Shown in pieces: positions 26,293 through 36,225 of a stretch of DNA of 36,976 bases (the stretch's first letter is position 1; every line of letters begins with the position of its first letter). Made by a program: the position numbers and the translations under genes. The stretch lies in assembly GCA_913051865.1 (NCBI GenBank), contig CAJXHE010000009.1, positions 1-36,976 on the forward strand, given 5' to 3'. The notes beneath the pieces are model-generated. The model did no database searches. It was not told where the DNA came from and worked only from the letters and a program-made list of their open reading frames with translations. Source of the stretch: an uncultured Flavobacteriales bacterium. Lineage in GTDB: Bacteria > Bacteroidota > Bacteroidia > Flavobacteriales_D > Sanyastnellaceae.

Positions 26293-26802
26293 ATGAAATT
26301 ATATTCTGAATTATTCAATGTAAGTAAGTACGTCCTTGTTGCTGTTTTATGTATGACCACCATCGGTTGTGATTCTGAAGGGACTGCACCGGATGCGATA
26401 CAAGATATTCCAAAGGAACTTACTGTGGAAGAAATAAATGCCGATCGGGGAGATGCGTGTGAATGTATTGATTCTGCGCTTCTAAAACTCAACGCTTTTC
26501 TTGAAGTCATGACTGAGGATACATATTCTACCAGTAAATCTCTGAATGATGGCCTGTCCCAAACAATGTCTGGATGTATGGCGCCAAAAGGCCAAAGAGA
26601 AGCAGACCTTGCTTGGTCAGAAGCAATCTCTAAGTGCGAATCATTTGTACAAGTAAGGGAAGCGATGTTTCAAGTGAGAGAGCGAGCACTTGTTTTAAAA
26701 GATATCGAACAAGACGAATACGCAAATAAATCAAAAGACTCCCAAGGTATGGGGGCAGCTGGGATTCTTGATAGACTTCGTGACGGTACTCAGGGTAATT
26801 AG
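26293..26802 (+). CDS. Hypothetical lipoprotein
   Basis: Hydrophobic N-terminus with lipobox (TTIGC); no recognised domain. Confidence 0.7.
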   Translation: MKLYSELFNVSKYVLVAVLCMTTIGCDSEGTAPDAIQDIPKELTVEEINADRGDACECIDSALLKLNAFLEVMTEDTYSTSKSLNDGLSQTMSGCMAPKGQREADLAWSEAISKCESFVQVREAMFQVRERALVLKDIEQDEYANKSKDSQGMGAAGILDRLRDGTQGN

Positions 26803-27026
26803 TCGCCTAAACCCAATTTTACGATAATGTCTTCTACTTCCTTTTGAGTCGTTCGTAAACGAGAATTACATGCTTCTAACAGTTCTGAAGCCCGCTTTAT
26901 AGACGTCGTCAAATCGTCAATGGACAGGGTTTCATCCTGCAAAGCACTCAATATTTCCTGTAATTCCATCAACGCTTCGTCATACTTGAGATCCTTGACT
27001 GGTTTTGGGGTGTTATTTTTTGCCAT
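26799..27026 (-). CDS. xseB: Exodeoxyribonuclease VII small subunit
   Basis: KYDEALMELQEILSALQDETLSIDDLTTSIKRASELLEACNSRLRTTQKEVEDI. Confidence 0.92.
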   Translation of the reverse strand: MAKNNTPKPVKDLKYDEALMELQEILSALQDETLSIDDLTTSIKRASELLEACNSRLRTTQKEVEDIIVKLGLGD

Positions 27027-28305
27027 GTTCGGTTTTGTGATGAATGTTTTTTACTTCTGCTTCAATCGAGCCCAAGTGAAACTCAATTTCTATGGTGTCA
27101 CCTTTTTTGACTTTACGTGTGTCACTGATCGCTTTCTCGTGATGTCTTACAATACTGAATCCTCTGGCGAGCGTTCGGCTCGGCTTCAATAATTCCATTG
27201 TCGAAGCCAAGCCAAGTAATGTTTCATTCTTCCGCTCTAGAATTCGAACCAACTCTCTGTTTAGATCCAATTTTAACGTGTCGAATAGTCTTTTTCTTGA
27301 AGTCAAAATTCTGCTCGGCAGATCTCGAAGAATAATCCTTGCACCACTTAGGATTGTTGCTTCTCGATGTATGACTGTTTTACTTCGACTCCCTACCCGT
27401 GTTGCAATGTCAACTAAAGTTGAAGAAAATGAATTTGTCCGATCCACTATAAAGTCTCCGACATCTGTGGGCGTTTTAAAGTCTCTGTTCGCCACTAAAT
27501 CAGCCAGACTGAAGTCGGATTCATGTCCGATACCTGTAAGAACGGGGACTTGAAGTGTACTGATGTCAATGGCAAGGGTGTAGTCGTTAAAACAATCAAG
27601 ATCCATTGGAGACCCTCCGCCTCTCAAAATAACGATCACGTCTGGATGTTCTTTGTCTGCTTGTAGAATCGCTTTAGACAGTTGTTTTGGCGCATCCACG
27701 CCCTGAACAGCTGTTGCGTACACCTTTATGTCATATTTGAATAAAAAATCGTTGTCGATCACATGTTTTACAAAATCTCTAAATCCTGCTGTTCCTGGAG
27801 AACCTATGAGCGCAATTTTTTGAATAACTAAAGGGAGTGGGAGTGACGCATTGAGCAGGTGAATCCCCTCTTTTTTTATTTTTAAAATGGCCTCCGCCTT
27901 TCGGCGTTCCAATTCGCCAAGCATAAAGGACAAATCAATTGCGTCAATTAACACGCTGAGTCCATGTACCTCATGAAAGGTTACACTGCATTTAAAAACG
28001 ATTTCACTTCCAACCTGTAAAACAGATTCAGCTGATTCCCCCAATTCTTTTTTAATCTTTTCAAAAGTACTGCGCCAAATATTTCCTTTTATCGCAGCTT
28101 GCTGAACGCCATTAGTTTCTTCAACAAGATCCAGATATGCATGTCCAGTTCTACTGACAGTGATTTTTGCAATCTCTGCCCTTACCCAAAAGCTCGCATG
28201 TCCCGTCTTACTTTCAAGTGTATTTTTTATACTCTTATTCAGTTGGTATAAAGAAAATACTTTCTTGTCTGCAGTCTTGTCTAAGATGGGATGACTACTT
28301 TCCAT
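27013..28305 (-). CDS. xseA: Exodeoxyribonuclease VII large subunit
   Basis: N-terminal OB fold, VIVILRGGGSPMDLDCFNDYTLAIDIS, VPVLTGIGHESDFSLADLVANRDFKTPTD. Confidence 0.95.
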   Translation of the reverse strand: MESSHPILDKTADKKVFSLYQLNKSIKNTLESKTGHASFWVRAEIAKITVSRTGHAYLDLVEETNGVQQAAIKGNIWRSTFEKIKKELGESAESVLQVGSEIVFKCSVTFHEVHGLSVLIDAIDLSFMLGELERRKAEAILKIKKEGIHLLNASLPLPLVIQKIALIGSPGTAGFRDFVKHVIDNDFLFKYDIKVYATAVQGVDAPKQLSKAILQADKEHPDVIVILRGGGSPMDLDCFNDYTLAIDISTLQVPVLTGIGHESDFSLADLVANRDFKTPTDVGDFIVDRTNSFSSTLVDIATRVGSRSKTVIHREATILSGARIILRDLPSRILTSRKRLFDTLKLDLNRELVRILERKNETLLGLASTMELLKPSRTLARGFSIVRHHEKAISDTRKVKKGDTIEIEFHLGSIEAEVKNIHHKTEHGKK

Positions 28306-29096
28306 GTTTGAGTCGCGAATTTGTATTTATTCTGATCGTGGGGTGTAAAATGAATGATCTTTAGGCCACGACTCATTTGATTTGTCTCAACATTGATTGT
28401 TTCATTTGAAAAGACCTCTCTGGTAAAGTTTTGACGCCCACTGATGTCAAAAATCACAATCGTCCCATCAACTTTTGGGTTTAATATAACCCCGGTGGAT
28501 GTTGCGATTGGTTGATTCATGATGGTGTTTTCTTCAATACCGATACTGCTGCTTTCAGTAAGAGAAAGCGCTGTTTCATCGTGACCATCTCCCCAGTTTT
28601 GATTTTGGAGGTTAGCGGCGATGCCAGACATAAAGAACCCCACATCTCCACTTCCTACATCAGGGGCACTCCACGTCGCTGTAAATATTCCTGTCGTACT
28701 TGGTGTGCTATGCTCCACGATATGGCGGTCACCGACTGCTTCTATCTGAACTGCATCGCCAGGGTTAGAAAATTCTCCTGCGTTTGAACCATCAGTTAGG
28801 ATTGAAGTGGCTTGAAAACCAAATCCAGCCGCGCCATTTCCTGAGACAAAAAAGTTCACCTCATAATTCTCGCCTGGGATATACGCTGTTATTTCTTCTC
28901 CGCTCGTGTTGAAAACAGAGATCGAGGTTGATGCGGTTATTGAACCTGGAGAATGACATAGTACGCAAGACTCAGAAGAGCCTGGAGCTCCTGTACGGTC
29001 TTGGTCTTGCGCTTCTGCGACACCGTTAGAACTAGACATCAATCCGATCGAGAGAATAGTGATGCAAAAAAACGAAATAATCAAATTGTTTTTCAT
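28281..29096 (-). CDS. Secreted protein with CxxCH motif, Reeler/choice-of-anchor-like domain and T9SS-like tail
   Basis: Signal peptide; RTGAPGSSESCVLCHSPGS; YEVNFFVSGNGAAGFGFQATSIL; C-term VDGTIVIFDISGRQ...KFATQTWKVVIPS. Confidence 0.75.
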   Translation of the reverse strand: MKNNLIISFFCITILSIGLMSSSNGVAEAQDQDRTGAPGSSESCVLCHSPGSITASTSISVFNTSGEEITAYIPGENYEVNFFVSGNGAAGFGFQATSILTDGSNAGEFSNPGDAVQIEAVGDRHIVEHSTPSTTGIFTATWSAPDVGSGDVGFFMSGIAANLQNQNWGDGHDETALSLTESSSIGIEENTIMNQPIATSTGVILNPKVDGTIVIFDISGRQNFTREVFSNETINVETNQMSRGLKIIHFTPHDQNKYKFATQTWKVVIPS

Positions 29097-29202
29097 TGTA
29101 CGAAATTACGATATTAATCAAATAAAGCAACCCCAATAGAAGTGGTTCGTTATACATAAAGGTGTAGTTATCTTTACTGTTGTAAATCTCACGTTAATTT
29201 AA

Positions 29203-29997
29203 ATGCTTCCACAAAAAGATTTTCATCATAAAAAAGTTGCGCTTCCTTCCAACGAGGACGTCCTATATGCGCGTTCAATTCAAGGAATGTTAGCGCCTAC
29301 AGATGAAGAGTTAAATGAACTCTTTCCGGATTTAGCTGTTTATGATAAGCCATTTGGTTATTTAAGCGGAGACTTTCTATTTGCCCGTAAAAAGAAGGAT
29401 CTGACTTTTTTGGCTGTGTGTGATTGTACTGGGCACGGTATTAGTGCTGCACTCATGACTGTGCTGGCAAGGGAGAAGTTGGCGCATGCATTTGACAAAT
29501 CGATTGGACCCGCTCATCTGTTGACCCGTCTTGATGAAAAGTTTAGAAGATCGATCTTAAGGGGTGATAAAGGCAGATTAATGAGAGCAGGCGCTGGAAT
29601 GGATTTGGCGGTTGTTGCTTTTAATCATGACAGAAAATCATTGAGGTTTGCAGGAGCAAGAAGGCCTCTTTGGATTGTCAGAGATGGAGCGTTGTTAGAA
29701 TACAAAGGCACGCCCAGGTCGATTGGTGGTAATTATTGGAGAGATGATGTTTTTGTTGAAACGACAATTCCCGTTAAGCCTCACGATTTGGTTTACATCT
29801 TTACGGACGGTCTGGCTGATCAGTTTGGCGGGTTAAAGGATAAAAAACTGATGACAAGTGGGTTGCGTAAACTGATTCTTGAAGCGTCTGAACTTCCGAT
29901 TAAAGACCAAGCTTCATTTATCTCTGATCGAATGAATCATTGGCAATCAAATTATGACCCCACAGACGATCAGATGCTGGCGGTATTCAAAATATAA
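29203..29997 (+). CDS. SpoIIE/PP2C-family serine phosphatase
   Basis: ARSIQGMLAPTDEELNELFPDLAVYDKPFGYLSGDFLF, VCDCTGHGISAALMTVLA, FAGARRPLWIV, VYIFTDGLADQFGG. Confidence 0.9.
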   Translation: MLPQKDFHHKKVALPSNEDVLYARSIQGMLAPTDEELNELFPDLAVYDKPFGYLSGDFLFARKKKDLTFLAVCDCTGHGISAALMTVLAREKLAHAFDKSIGPAHLLTRLDEKFRRSILRGDKGRLMRAGAGMDLAVVAFNHDRKSLRFAGARRPLWIVRDGALLEYKGTPRSIGGNYWRDDVFVETTIPVKPHDLVYIFTDGLADQFGGLKDKKLMTSGLRKLILEASELPIKDQASFISDRMNHWQSNYDPTDDQMLAVFKI

Positions 29998-30169
29998 TTT
30001 TCACGCCTTTTTTTTTCGCAGCGTCCAGGTATTTATACGTTACAAATATTTTCCAGCCCACGATCCCCTTTTCTAAATGAGATAGTTTTTCTAGATTTTG
30101 TTTTTTATAAAATTTAGGCAATACTGTTTTATTTAACCTGCTGAGTAAAGTCAGTAAAAAGTAATTCAT
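29987..30169 (-). CDS. Small conserved-looking protein, 60 aa
   Basis: MNYFLLTLLSRLNKTVLPKFYKKQNLEKLSHLEKGIVGWKIFVTYKYLDAAKKKG; start overlaps the stop of the upstream gene by 4 nt. Confidence 0.6.
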   Translation of the reverse strand: MNYFLLTLLSRLNKTVLPKFYKKQNLEKLSHLEKGIVGWKIFVTYKYLDAAKKKGVKIIF

Positions 30170-30717
30170 GATTGTTTCTTTTCTCCAGAAAAACTCTCCG
30201 CTTTGTACTTAAAGAGAATATTGAAGGTGGTTAACGATCCATATATTCGGGTAATATACTGTTGAAGTTTGATTTTATCTTGATTGTCTAATTTGTCTTC
30301 GGCATTCACCTGTTGCTCTAAAACTCTTAGTCGATCTCGTACCATCACTATTTTGTGGAAAAATGTTTCAACAGGTATTTCTTTCGTTTGCAATTCTGAA
30401 TCTTTTGGCTTTAGAACCATTGTCCCACCAAGCCATTTGTCACCCAATTGAATAGGCTGAGGTTCAAAATGTGTTGTTAATTCAGTTAGTTTGTCATCGA
30501 ATACAGCTTCTACCGCTTCGATAATGTCACTTAAATCTGGTTTTGGATGATCTCCCTTTGAAGGTTCAATAATTGTAAACCCATTATAATCTACTCCAAG
30601 TTCCTTCTCTCCTAACTCTTTGAAATAAATCCTGAAGTATTCCCCTTCTTTTCCAAAGATGACCCCTTCTCCGAAGGTTGGGTGGTCAATTTTCGCGCCT
30701 ATTCCTAACATGCTCAT
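30166..30717 (-). CDS. Conserved hypothetical protein with N-terminal Tudor/SH3-like segment
   Basis: IGAKIDHPTFGEGVIFGKEGEYFRIYFKELGEKEL resembles the UvrD C-terminal Tudor-like pattern; coiled helical C-terminus. Confidence 0.7.
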   Translation of the reverse strand: MSMLGIGAKIDHPTFGEGVIFGKEGEYFRIYFKELGEKELGVDYNGFTIIEPSKGDHPKPDLSDIIEAVEAVFDDKLTELTTHFEPQPIQLGDKWLGGTMVLKPKDSELQTKEIPVETFFHKIVMVRDRLRVLEQQVNAEDKLDNQDKIKLQQYITRIYGSLTTFNILFKYKAESFSGEKKQS

Positions 30718-30768
30718 TGTTTTTTTTAAATTTATTCAACACACTGACAATTTGTTCTGTTTCATTCC

Positions 30769-31686
30769 ATGTCGTTTCAACAGTCGGACGTGAGCAATTA
30801 TATCGTTTGTATCAAATCTGTCGAGTCCCAAGATAGAACTTTGACAGTTATGACTATAAACATAAATCGTAAATTTAGGTGGGACAGGGTCGTGGTGATT
30901 TTGATTGTCTTTGTATGTTGTTCAAGTGGAATGGTGGCGTTAGTTGGCGAAAACGATGAATTGCCTTCGAGACCTAAGTCATTGTCACACCCTGAACCAC
31001 TTCAAAGCGTCAAAGGATATATTATCCCAAATAAAACACTCGCCATTGGTACAAGTTCAACCAAAGCAGATGATGTGTTGCCTCAACCTGCGGTTTCCCT
31101 CGATGATAAATCACCCAATTTGGGTTCACTGCCCCCTTGCAGTTGTTGTAAAAAGACCCTTCATATTTCTAAAAACCCATATACCCGCCACCAGGCTGCT
31201 GCGAGATCTCTGCCAAATAGTTTTTTTGTCAAAAATGAAGCTGAATTAAACTACGGTCTCAACCAAAACAAATTGGTCAATGTATATGATGGCAGAGGGT
31301 ATAGAATCGGCCGTCTTACACACAGTAAAGCGATGCTTCTTCCTGAAGTCCGTTCACTGTTAGAGGAAATGGGGAATGACTATGCAGATGCTTTAGAGGG
31401 GACTGATTCTGAAGGAACGGTTTTTAGAGTAACCTCCATGACAAGGACACATGATCAGCAGAAAAAGCTAACAAGAAGCAACAGAAACGCCACGCGTGGG
31501 AAATCAACGCACAGTTATGGCGCTTCATTTGACATCGCGTTTATGGATAGAGCGAATTCAAAGGCGAATTGTAACCGACCTACACGTGAGATTCAAAAAC
31601 TTCTTCTTCGATATCAAAAAGAGGGTAGAATACTCATCATCCCAGAAAGAGGGTGTATGCATATCACTTTATTAAGGGTGAACTAA
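30769..31686 (+). CDS. DUF5715-like / M15-type peptidase-like protein
   Basis: One TM; VFRVTSMTRTHDQQKKLTRSNRNATRGKSTHSYGASFDIAFMD (SxHxxGxxxD) and a downstream MHITL. Confidence 0.75.
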   Translation: MSFQQSDVSNYIVCIKSVESQDRTLTVMTININRKFRWDRVVVILIVFVCCSSGMVALVGENDELPSRPKSLSHPEPLQSVKGYIIPNKTLAIGTSSTKADDVLPQPAVSLDDKSPNLGSLPPCSCCKKTLHISKNPYTRHQAAARSLPNSFFVKNEAELNYGLNQNKLVNVYDGRGYRIGRLTHSKAMLLPEVRSLLEEMGNDYADALEGTDSEGTVFRVTSMTRTHDQQKKLTRSNRNATRGKSTHSYGASFDIAFMDRANSKANCNRPTREIQKLLLRYQKEGRILIIPERGCMHITLLRVN

Positions 31687-33096
31687 AACTCTTTTCATTC
31701 CCCAATTGTCCGTCTTTATGAAGTAGATGCCTTCGGCGTTTGAGGAGAAGTTCACTTGTAACCCAGACCCTGAATGGATTGTTCGGCCTGTAATGTCCAC
31801 AACCTCCCACTTTACACTTGAGGGCAATCCTGCAATCACAGTTGCCCCATTTACGCTTGGATTTGGAGCGATAGTCCATGACTCATGAGTGGTTTCCCCC
31901 ACAAACCCTGTTTCACAATCAACGGAGAAGTCTTGCATCCACAGCATGCCTTCAAATATTGCAGGGCCGGCACAATCGCCGTGGTCTAGAGGACCGCCGT
32001 TTGAACTAGATACATTTAAGGCGCCATTTTCATTCATCCAGGCTTCGGCAACAAGTGCATTTTGATAAAACACCTGCTCATCTTGTGTACAGTAGTACAT
32101 TTTAAGTGGTGTTTGAGGCACCCACTCGTAAACATCATTGTCTTGTGCCGCAATGTTAAAAGGGTGGGTAGGGTCACCAGTAATTTCATCAACCAGACCT
32201 GGCTGAATAAGGTCTTCTAACAGAAATGGCAGGTAGTCATTAATTTCTCCGGCTGATATTTCCCCATTGAACATCCCCGGTAAATCACTTGCATAGGGTT
32301 CTTGGAAAACCTCACTTAAATCTTCATACAGGTTTCCGTAATAGCTGTTCCATCCGATGATGTTGTACGCCAAATATGCAGGATTAGAATAGCTGGTGTT
32401 TTCAAAAATCTGTATAAACTGTGTTCCTGAGATGTCATAAGGGCCACTTAATGGCGTTGATGCAGTGAGCGGGTATACATCTGAATAATTGGTCTCAAGT
32501 TCCCGAGAAAAGGCCATTGAGGCATGTCCTCCCTGAGAATATCCTGTAGAAAAGAATTCTCCATTGAAGCTATATCCCAATTCCTCACCGAGGGTTTCTG
32601 CAGCTTGAATGAGGTAGACGCCTGCGTCGGCTTCACTTTGTGCATGCACGTAAGGGTGCATTAATTCAGAAGTGCCTAGACCAACATAATCTGGCATAAG
32701 AACGATGAATCCTGGGCTCGACATTAAAAATCCAAATTGCCCTTCACCGGAGAGAAATGATGGTGCATCTGTACGCTTAAAAATTGTACCATGCATGTAT
32801 GTTAGCACGGGCAAAGAACATGCCTCGTCTACTCCTTGTGGGACAAATAAGGCGCCGCTTACTGAAATGGTGCTGTCTAAATATGGCATGTCATAAGTCA
32901 CGCGATAGGCATCAACGCCATATTCGGCGGTGTATGCATTTGAGGGGATTCCGAAAAACCCAGCGATGTCTGATATCTCAGCAGAGCTGTATGAAGCTAA
33001 TTCCTCTGTTGTTTGAGCAAATGTGCTCAAAGAAAGTGAAGTAAAGCAGATTACAGAAGCAAGAAAGAATTTATTCGAAAGTGTCATAATTGTCAA
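31672..33096 (-). CDS. Secreted alpha/beta-hydrolase (lipase/S9-like) with T9SS type A sorting domain
   Basis: Signal peptide; LPVLTYMHGTIF, FSTGYSQGGHASMAFSRELE (GxSxGG nucleophile elbow); C-term WTIAPNPSVNGATVIAGL...EGIYFIKTDNWGMKRVLVHP. Confidence 0.88.
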   Translation of the reverse strand: MTIMTLSNKFFLASVICFTSLSLSTFAQTTEELASYSSAEISDIAGFFGIPSNAYTAEYGVDAYRVTYDMPYLDSTISVSGALFVPQGVDEACSLPVLTYMHGTIFKRTDAPSFLSGEGQFGFLMSSPGFIVLMPDYVGLGTSELMHPYVHAQSEADAGVYLIQAAETLGEELGYSFNGEFFSTGYSQGGHASMAFSRELETNYSDVYPLTASTPLSGPYDISGTQFIQIFENTSYSNPAYLAYNIIGWNSYYGNLYEDLSEVFQEPYASDLPGMFNGEISAGEINDYLPFLLEDLIQPGLVDEITGDPTHPFNIAAQDNDVYEWVPQTPLKMYYCTQDEQVFYQNALVAEAWMNENGALNVSSSNGGPLDHGDCAGPAIFEGMLWMQDFSVDCETGFVGETTHESWTIAPNPSVNGATVIAGLPSSVKWEVVDITGRTIHSGSGLQVNFSSNAEGIYFIKTDNWGMKRVLVHP

Positions 33097-33098
33097 AT

Positions 33099-34487
33099 TT
33101 ATAAATGAATAACCTCATCATACGCTGCAGCTGCAGCTTCCATGATCGCCTCAGATAGCGTAGGATGGGGGTGTACTGTTTTGATGAGTTCATGTCCTGT
33201 TGTTTCAAGTTTGCGAACAGCCACAAGCTCCGCCACCATCTCTGTGACATTGGCTCCAATCATATGGCCGCCAAGAAGTTCACCGTATTTGGCGTCAAAA
33301 ATGAGTTTCACAAATCCATCTTTATGTCCTGAAGCGCTTGCTTTACCCGATGCAGAAAAAGGGAATTTCCCTACTTTAATGTCATAACCGGCTTCTTTTG
33401 CGGCCTCTTCAGTCATGCCAACACTCGCAACTTCAGGAGAGCAGTAAGTACACCCTGGTATGTTGCCGTAATCTAGTGCTTCAGGGCTCGCGCCAGAGAT
33501 CTTTTCTACGCAAATAATGCCTTCGGCAGAAGCCACATGTGCGAGTGATTGGCCAGGCACACAATCCCCAATTGCAAAGTATCCAGGGATGTTTGTTCCG
33601 TAGAATTCGTCCACGATAACCTTCCCGTTATCAGTAACAATGCCGACATCTTCAAGTCCGATATTTTCAATATTTGCGATTACGCCCACGGCGCTTAGGA
33701 CGATATCACATTCGATCACTTCTTCGCCTTTTTTTGTTTTTACAGTCACTTTGCATCCTGATCCAGATGTATCAACGGAGGTGACTTCCGCCGAGGTTTT
33801 AATACTGATGCCCTGCTTCTTCAATGAACGGCCAAGTTGCTTCCCAATCTCTTTGTCCTCAACAGGAACGATACTGTCCAAATACTCAACAACAGTAACG
33901 TCAGTTCCAATCGCGTTGTAGAAATATGCGAACTCTACACCTATCGCACCTGAGCCTACAACAACCATTTTCTTGGGTTGCGTTTTGAGTGTTAAGGCTT
34001 CACGGTAGCCGATGATTTTCTTTCCGTCTTGTTTGAGGTTTGGCAATTGACGTGAGCGTGCACCCGTAGCAATAATGATGTTACTTGCCTCAAGGACTTG
34101 CGTTCCACCGTCATTTGCCTTGACTTCGAGACGCTTTCCAGTAAGGACTTTTCCAGAGCCCATAATGACGTCAACTTTATTCTTCTTCAGTAGAAAAGTG
34201 ACGCCCTTTGACATTCCGTCTGCCACATCTCTACTTCGATTTACCATTGCTCCGAAATCCGCTTCAGACGAGGAGACCTTAATGCCATACGCTTCGGCAT
34301 GTTGGATGTATTCAAACACGTTTGCGCTTTTAAGAAGCGCCTTCGTGGGGATGCATCCCCAGTTAAGGCAAATGCCTCCAAGTTCCTCTCTCTCTACGAT
34401 GGCAGTCTTAAGCCCCAGTTGAGATGCACGAATTGCTGTTACGTAGCCACCAGGACCACTCCCTAAAACGATAACGTCGTATTTCAT
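33099..34487 (-). CDS. lpdA: Dihydrolipoyl dehydrogenase
   Basis: DVIVLGSGPGGYVTAIRASQLG, GGICLNWGCIPTKALL, HPHPTLSEAIMEAA. Confidence 0.96.
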   Translation of the reverse strand: MKYDVIVLGSGPGGYVTAIRASQLGLKTAIVEREELGGICLNWGCIPTKALLKSANVFEYIQHAEAYGIKVSSSEADFGAMVNRSRDVADGMSKGVTFLLKKNKVDVIMGSGKVLTGKRLEVKANDGGTQVLEASNIIIATGARSRQLPNLKQDGKKIIGYREALTLKTQPKKMVVVGSGAIGVEFAYFYNAIGTDVTVVEYLDSIVPVEDKEIGKQLGRSLKKQGISIKTSAEVTSVDTSGSGCKVTVKTKKGEEVIECDIVLSAVGVIANIENIGLEDVGIVTDNGKVIVDEFYGTNIPGYFAIGDCVPGQSLAHVASAEGIICVEKISGASPEALDYGNIPGCTYCSPEVASVGMTEEAAKEAGYDIKVGKFPFSASGKASASGHKDGFVKLIFDAKYGELLGGHMIGANVTEMVAELVAVRKLETTGHELIKTVHPHPTLSEAIMEAAAAAYDEVIHL

Positions 34488-34580
34488 TTTTTAAGTCTTA
34501 TTAAAGGAATTTTGATGTGGCGAAGTTAGTTATTTTAAGTCACCGTAGTAGTAAGTCTGTAAGCTACCTTTGCCTAATAA

Positions 34581-35156
34581 ATGAAAATTATGAGAAACCT
34601 CGTTTTATTTGGCCCTCCAGGTGCAGGGAAAGGAACTCAAAGTGAATTTTTAGTGAATCATTACAACCTTGTACATCTGAGTACTGGGGATGTTTTTAGA
34701 TATAACATCAAATCTGGAACGGAGTTGGGCCATCTGGCTCAATCTTATATGGATCAAGGTAAATTGGTCCCAGATGAGGTGACAATATCTATGCTAAAAG
34801 CAGAAGTAGAGAAACATTCTGAGGCAGAAGGGTTTATTTTTGACGGGTTTCCAAGGACGACAGCACAAGCAGAAGCACTTGACGCTTTTCTGATGTCAAG
34901 GGGACATTCAATTGAGTCCATGCTTTCTTTAGAAGTGGAGGAGAGTGAGCTTAAAAAGCGACTTTTGGCCAGATCAGTGACAAGTGGGCGTGCAGATGAT
35001 GCAGACGAAGCTGTGATCCAGAATCGTATCAATGTGTATCATGCAGAAACTGCGCCAGTCGCTGATTTTTACAAAGCATTGGGGAAATTTAAGTCCATCG
35101 ATGGACTCGGTTCGGTTGAGGAAATTACAACGCGTTTGGTTCAGGCTATCGGATAA
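34581..35156 (+). CDS. adk: Adenylate kinase (short-lid form)
   Basis: [42 protein letters not shown]. Confidence 0.96.
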   Translation: MKIMRNLVLFGPPGAGKGTQSEFLVNHYNLVHLSTGDVFRYNIKSGTELGHLAQSYMDQGKLVPDEVTISMLKAEVEKHSEAEGFIFDGFPRTTAQAEALDAFLMSRGHSIESMLSLEVEESELKKRLLARSVTSGRADDADEAVIQNRINVYHAETAPVADFYKALGKFKSIDGLGSVEEITTRLVQAIG

Positions 35157-35158
35157 TC

Positions 35159-36223
35159 ATGGCGCTTCAAAACTTTGTTGACTATGTGAAAATTTGCTGC
35201 CGTTCTGGTAAAGGAGGGGCCGGATCGTTACATATGATGCGTAACAGAACCACATCGAAAGGCGGGCCTGATGGTGGTGATGGTGGGAGAGGAGGTCACG
35301 TTATTGTGAGAGGAAGCTCCAACAAATGGACCCTTCTCCACCTGAAGTATCAAAAACACATCATAGCCGGTCACGGAGAAAGCGGAAGCCGAAATCACAG
35401 GCACGGCGCTGAGGGTGAAGATAAAATTATCGATGTGCCTCTAGGGACAATTATACGTGATGTTGAATCCGATAAGGTTGTTTGTGAGATCACTGAAGAA
35501 GGACAAACAGTGGTGGTGACGAGGGGTGGTTTAGGTGGGAGAGGAAATGACCATTTTAAATCTTCAACAAATCAAAGTCCTGAATATGCGCAACCAGGTC
35601 AAGATGGATTGGAAGAGTGGAAAGTTTTAGAGTTGAAGTTGCTCGGAGATGTAGGTTTGGTAGGTTTTCCCAATGCAGGAAAATCGACTTTGCTGTCAGT
35701 CGTGAGTGCTGCCAAACCTGAGATTGCGGATTATCCGTTTACGACATTACGACCAAATTTGGGGATTGTGGCATACAGAGATGATCGGTCCTTTGTGATG
35801 GCCGATATTCCGGGGATTATTGAAGGCGCTGCGGATGGAAAAGGTTTGGGTGTGAGGTTCTTAAGACATATAGAACGCAATCCTGTACTGCTTTTCTTGA
35901 TTCCTGCGGATGAAGATGATATTGTTGCAGCGTACCGGACATTGCTGGGAGAGCTAGAAAAGTACAATCCTCAGATGCTTGATAAACAGCGGATTTTAGC
36001 GATTTCCAAATCGGACCTTCTCGATGAAGAGTTGGAAGAAGAAATGAGGGCGCTGCTCCTCAAGGAAGCGCCTAATTTGAATCCCTTGTTTTTCAGTGCC
36101 ATGGCCCACAAGAATTTGGACACTTTAAAAGACCAAATTATGGCTGCCATAGAAGACGCAAATCCCGATACTGGACTCTCCAAGGGCCCCTTTGCACCAC
36201 TCCCGCCACCACTCGTTAAGTAG
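35159..36223 (+). CDS. obgE: GTPase Obg/CgtA
   Basis: Gly-rich Obg fold ([20 protein letters not shown]), [39 protein letters not shown]. Confidence 0.97.
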   Translation: MALQNFVDYVKICCRSGKGGAGSLHMMRNRTTSKGGPDGGDGGRGGHVIVRGSSNKWTLLHLKYQKHIIAGHGESGSRNHRHGAEGEDKIIDVPLGTIIRDVESDKVVCEITEEGQTVVVTRGGLGGRGNDHFKSSTNQSPEYAQPGQDGLEEWKVLELKLLGDVGLVGFPNAGKSTLLSVVSAAKPEIADYPFTTLRPNLGIVAYRDDRSFVMADIPGIIEGAADGKGLGVRFLRHIERNPVLLFLIPADEDDIVAAYRTLLGELEKYNPQMLDKQRILAISKSDLLDEELEEEMRALLLKEAPNLNPLFFSAMAHKNLDTLKDQIMAAIEDANPDTGLSKGPFAPLPPPLVK

Positions 36224-36225
36224 TT

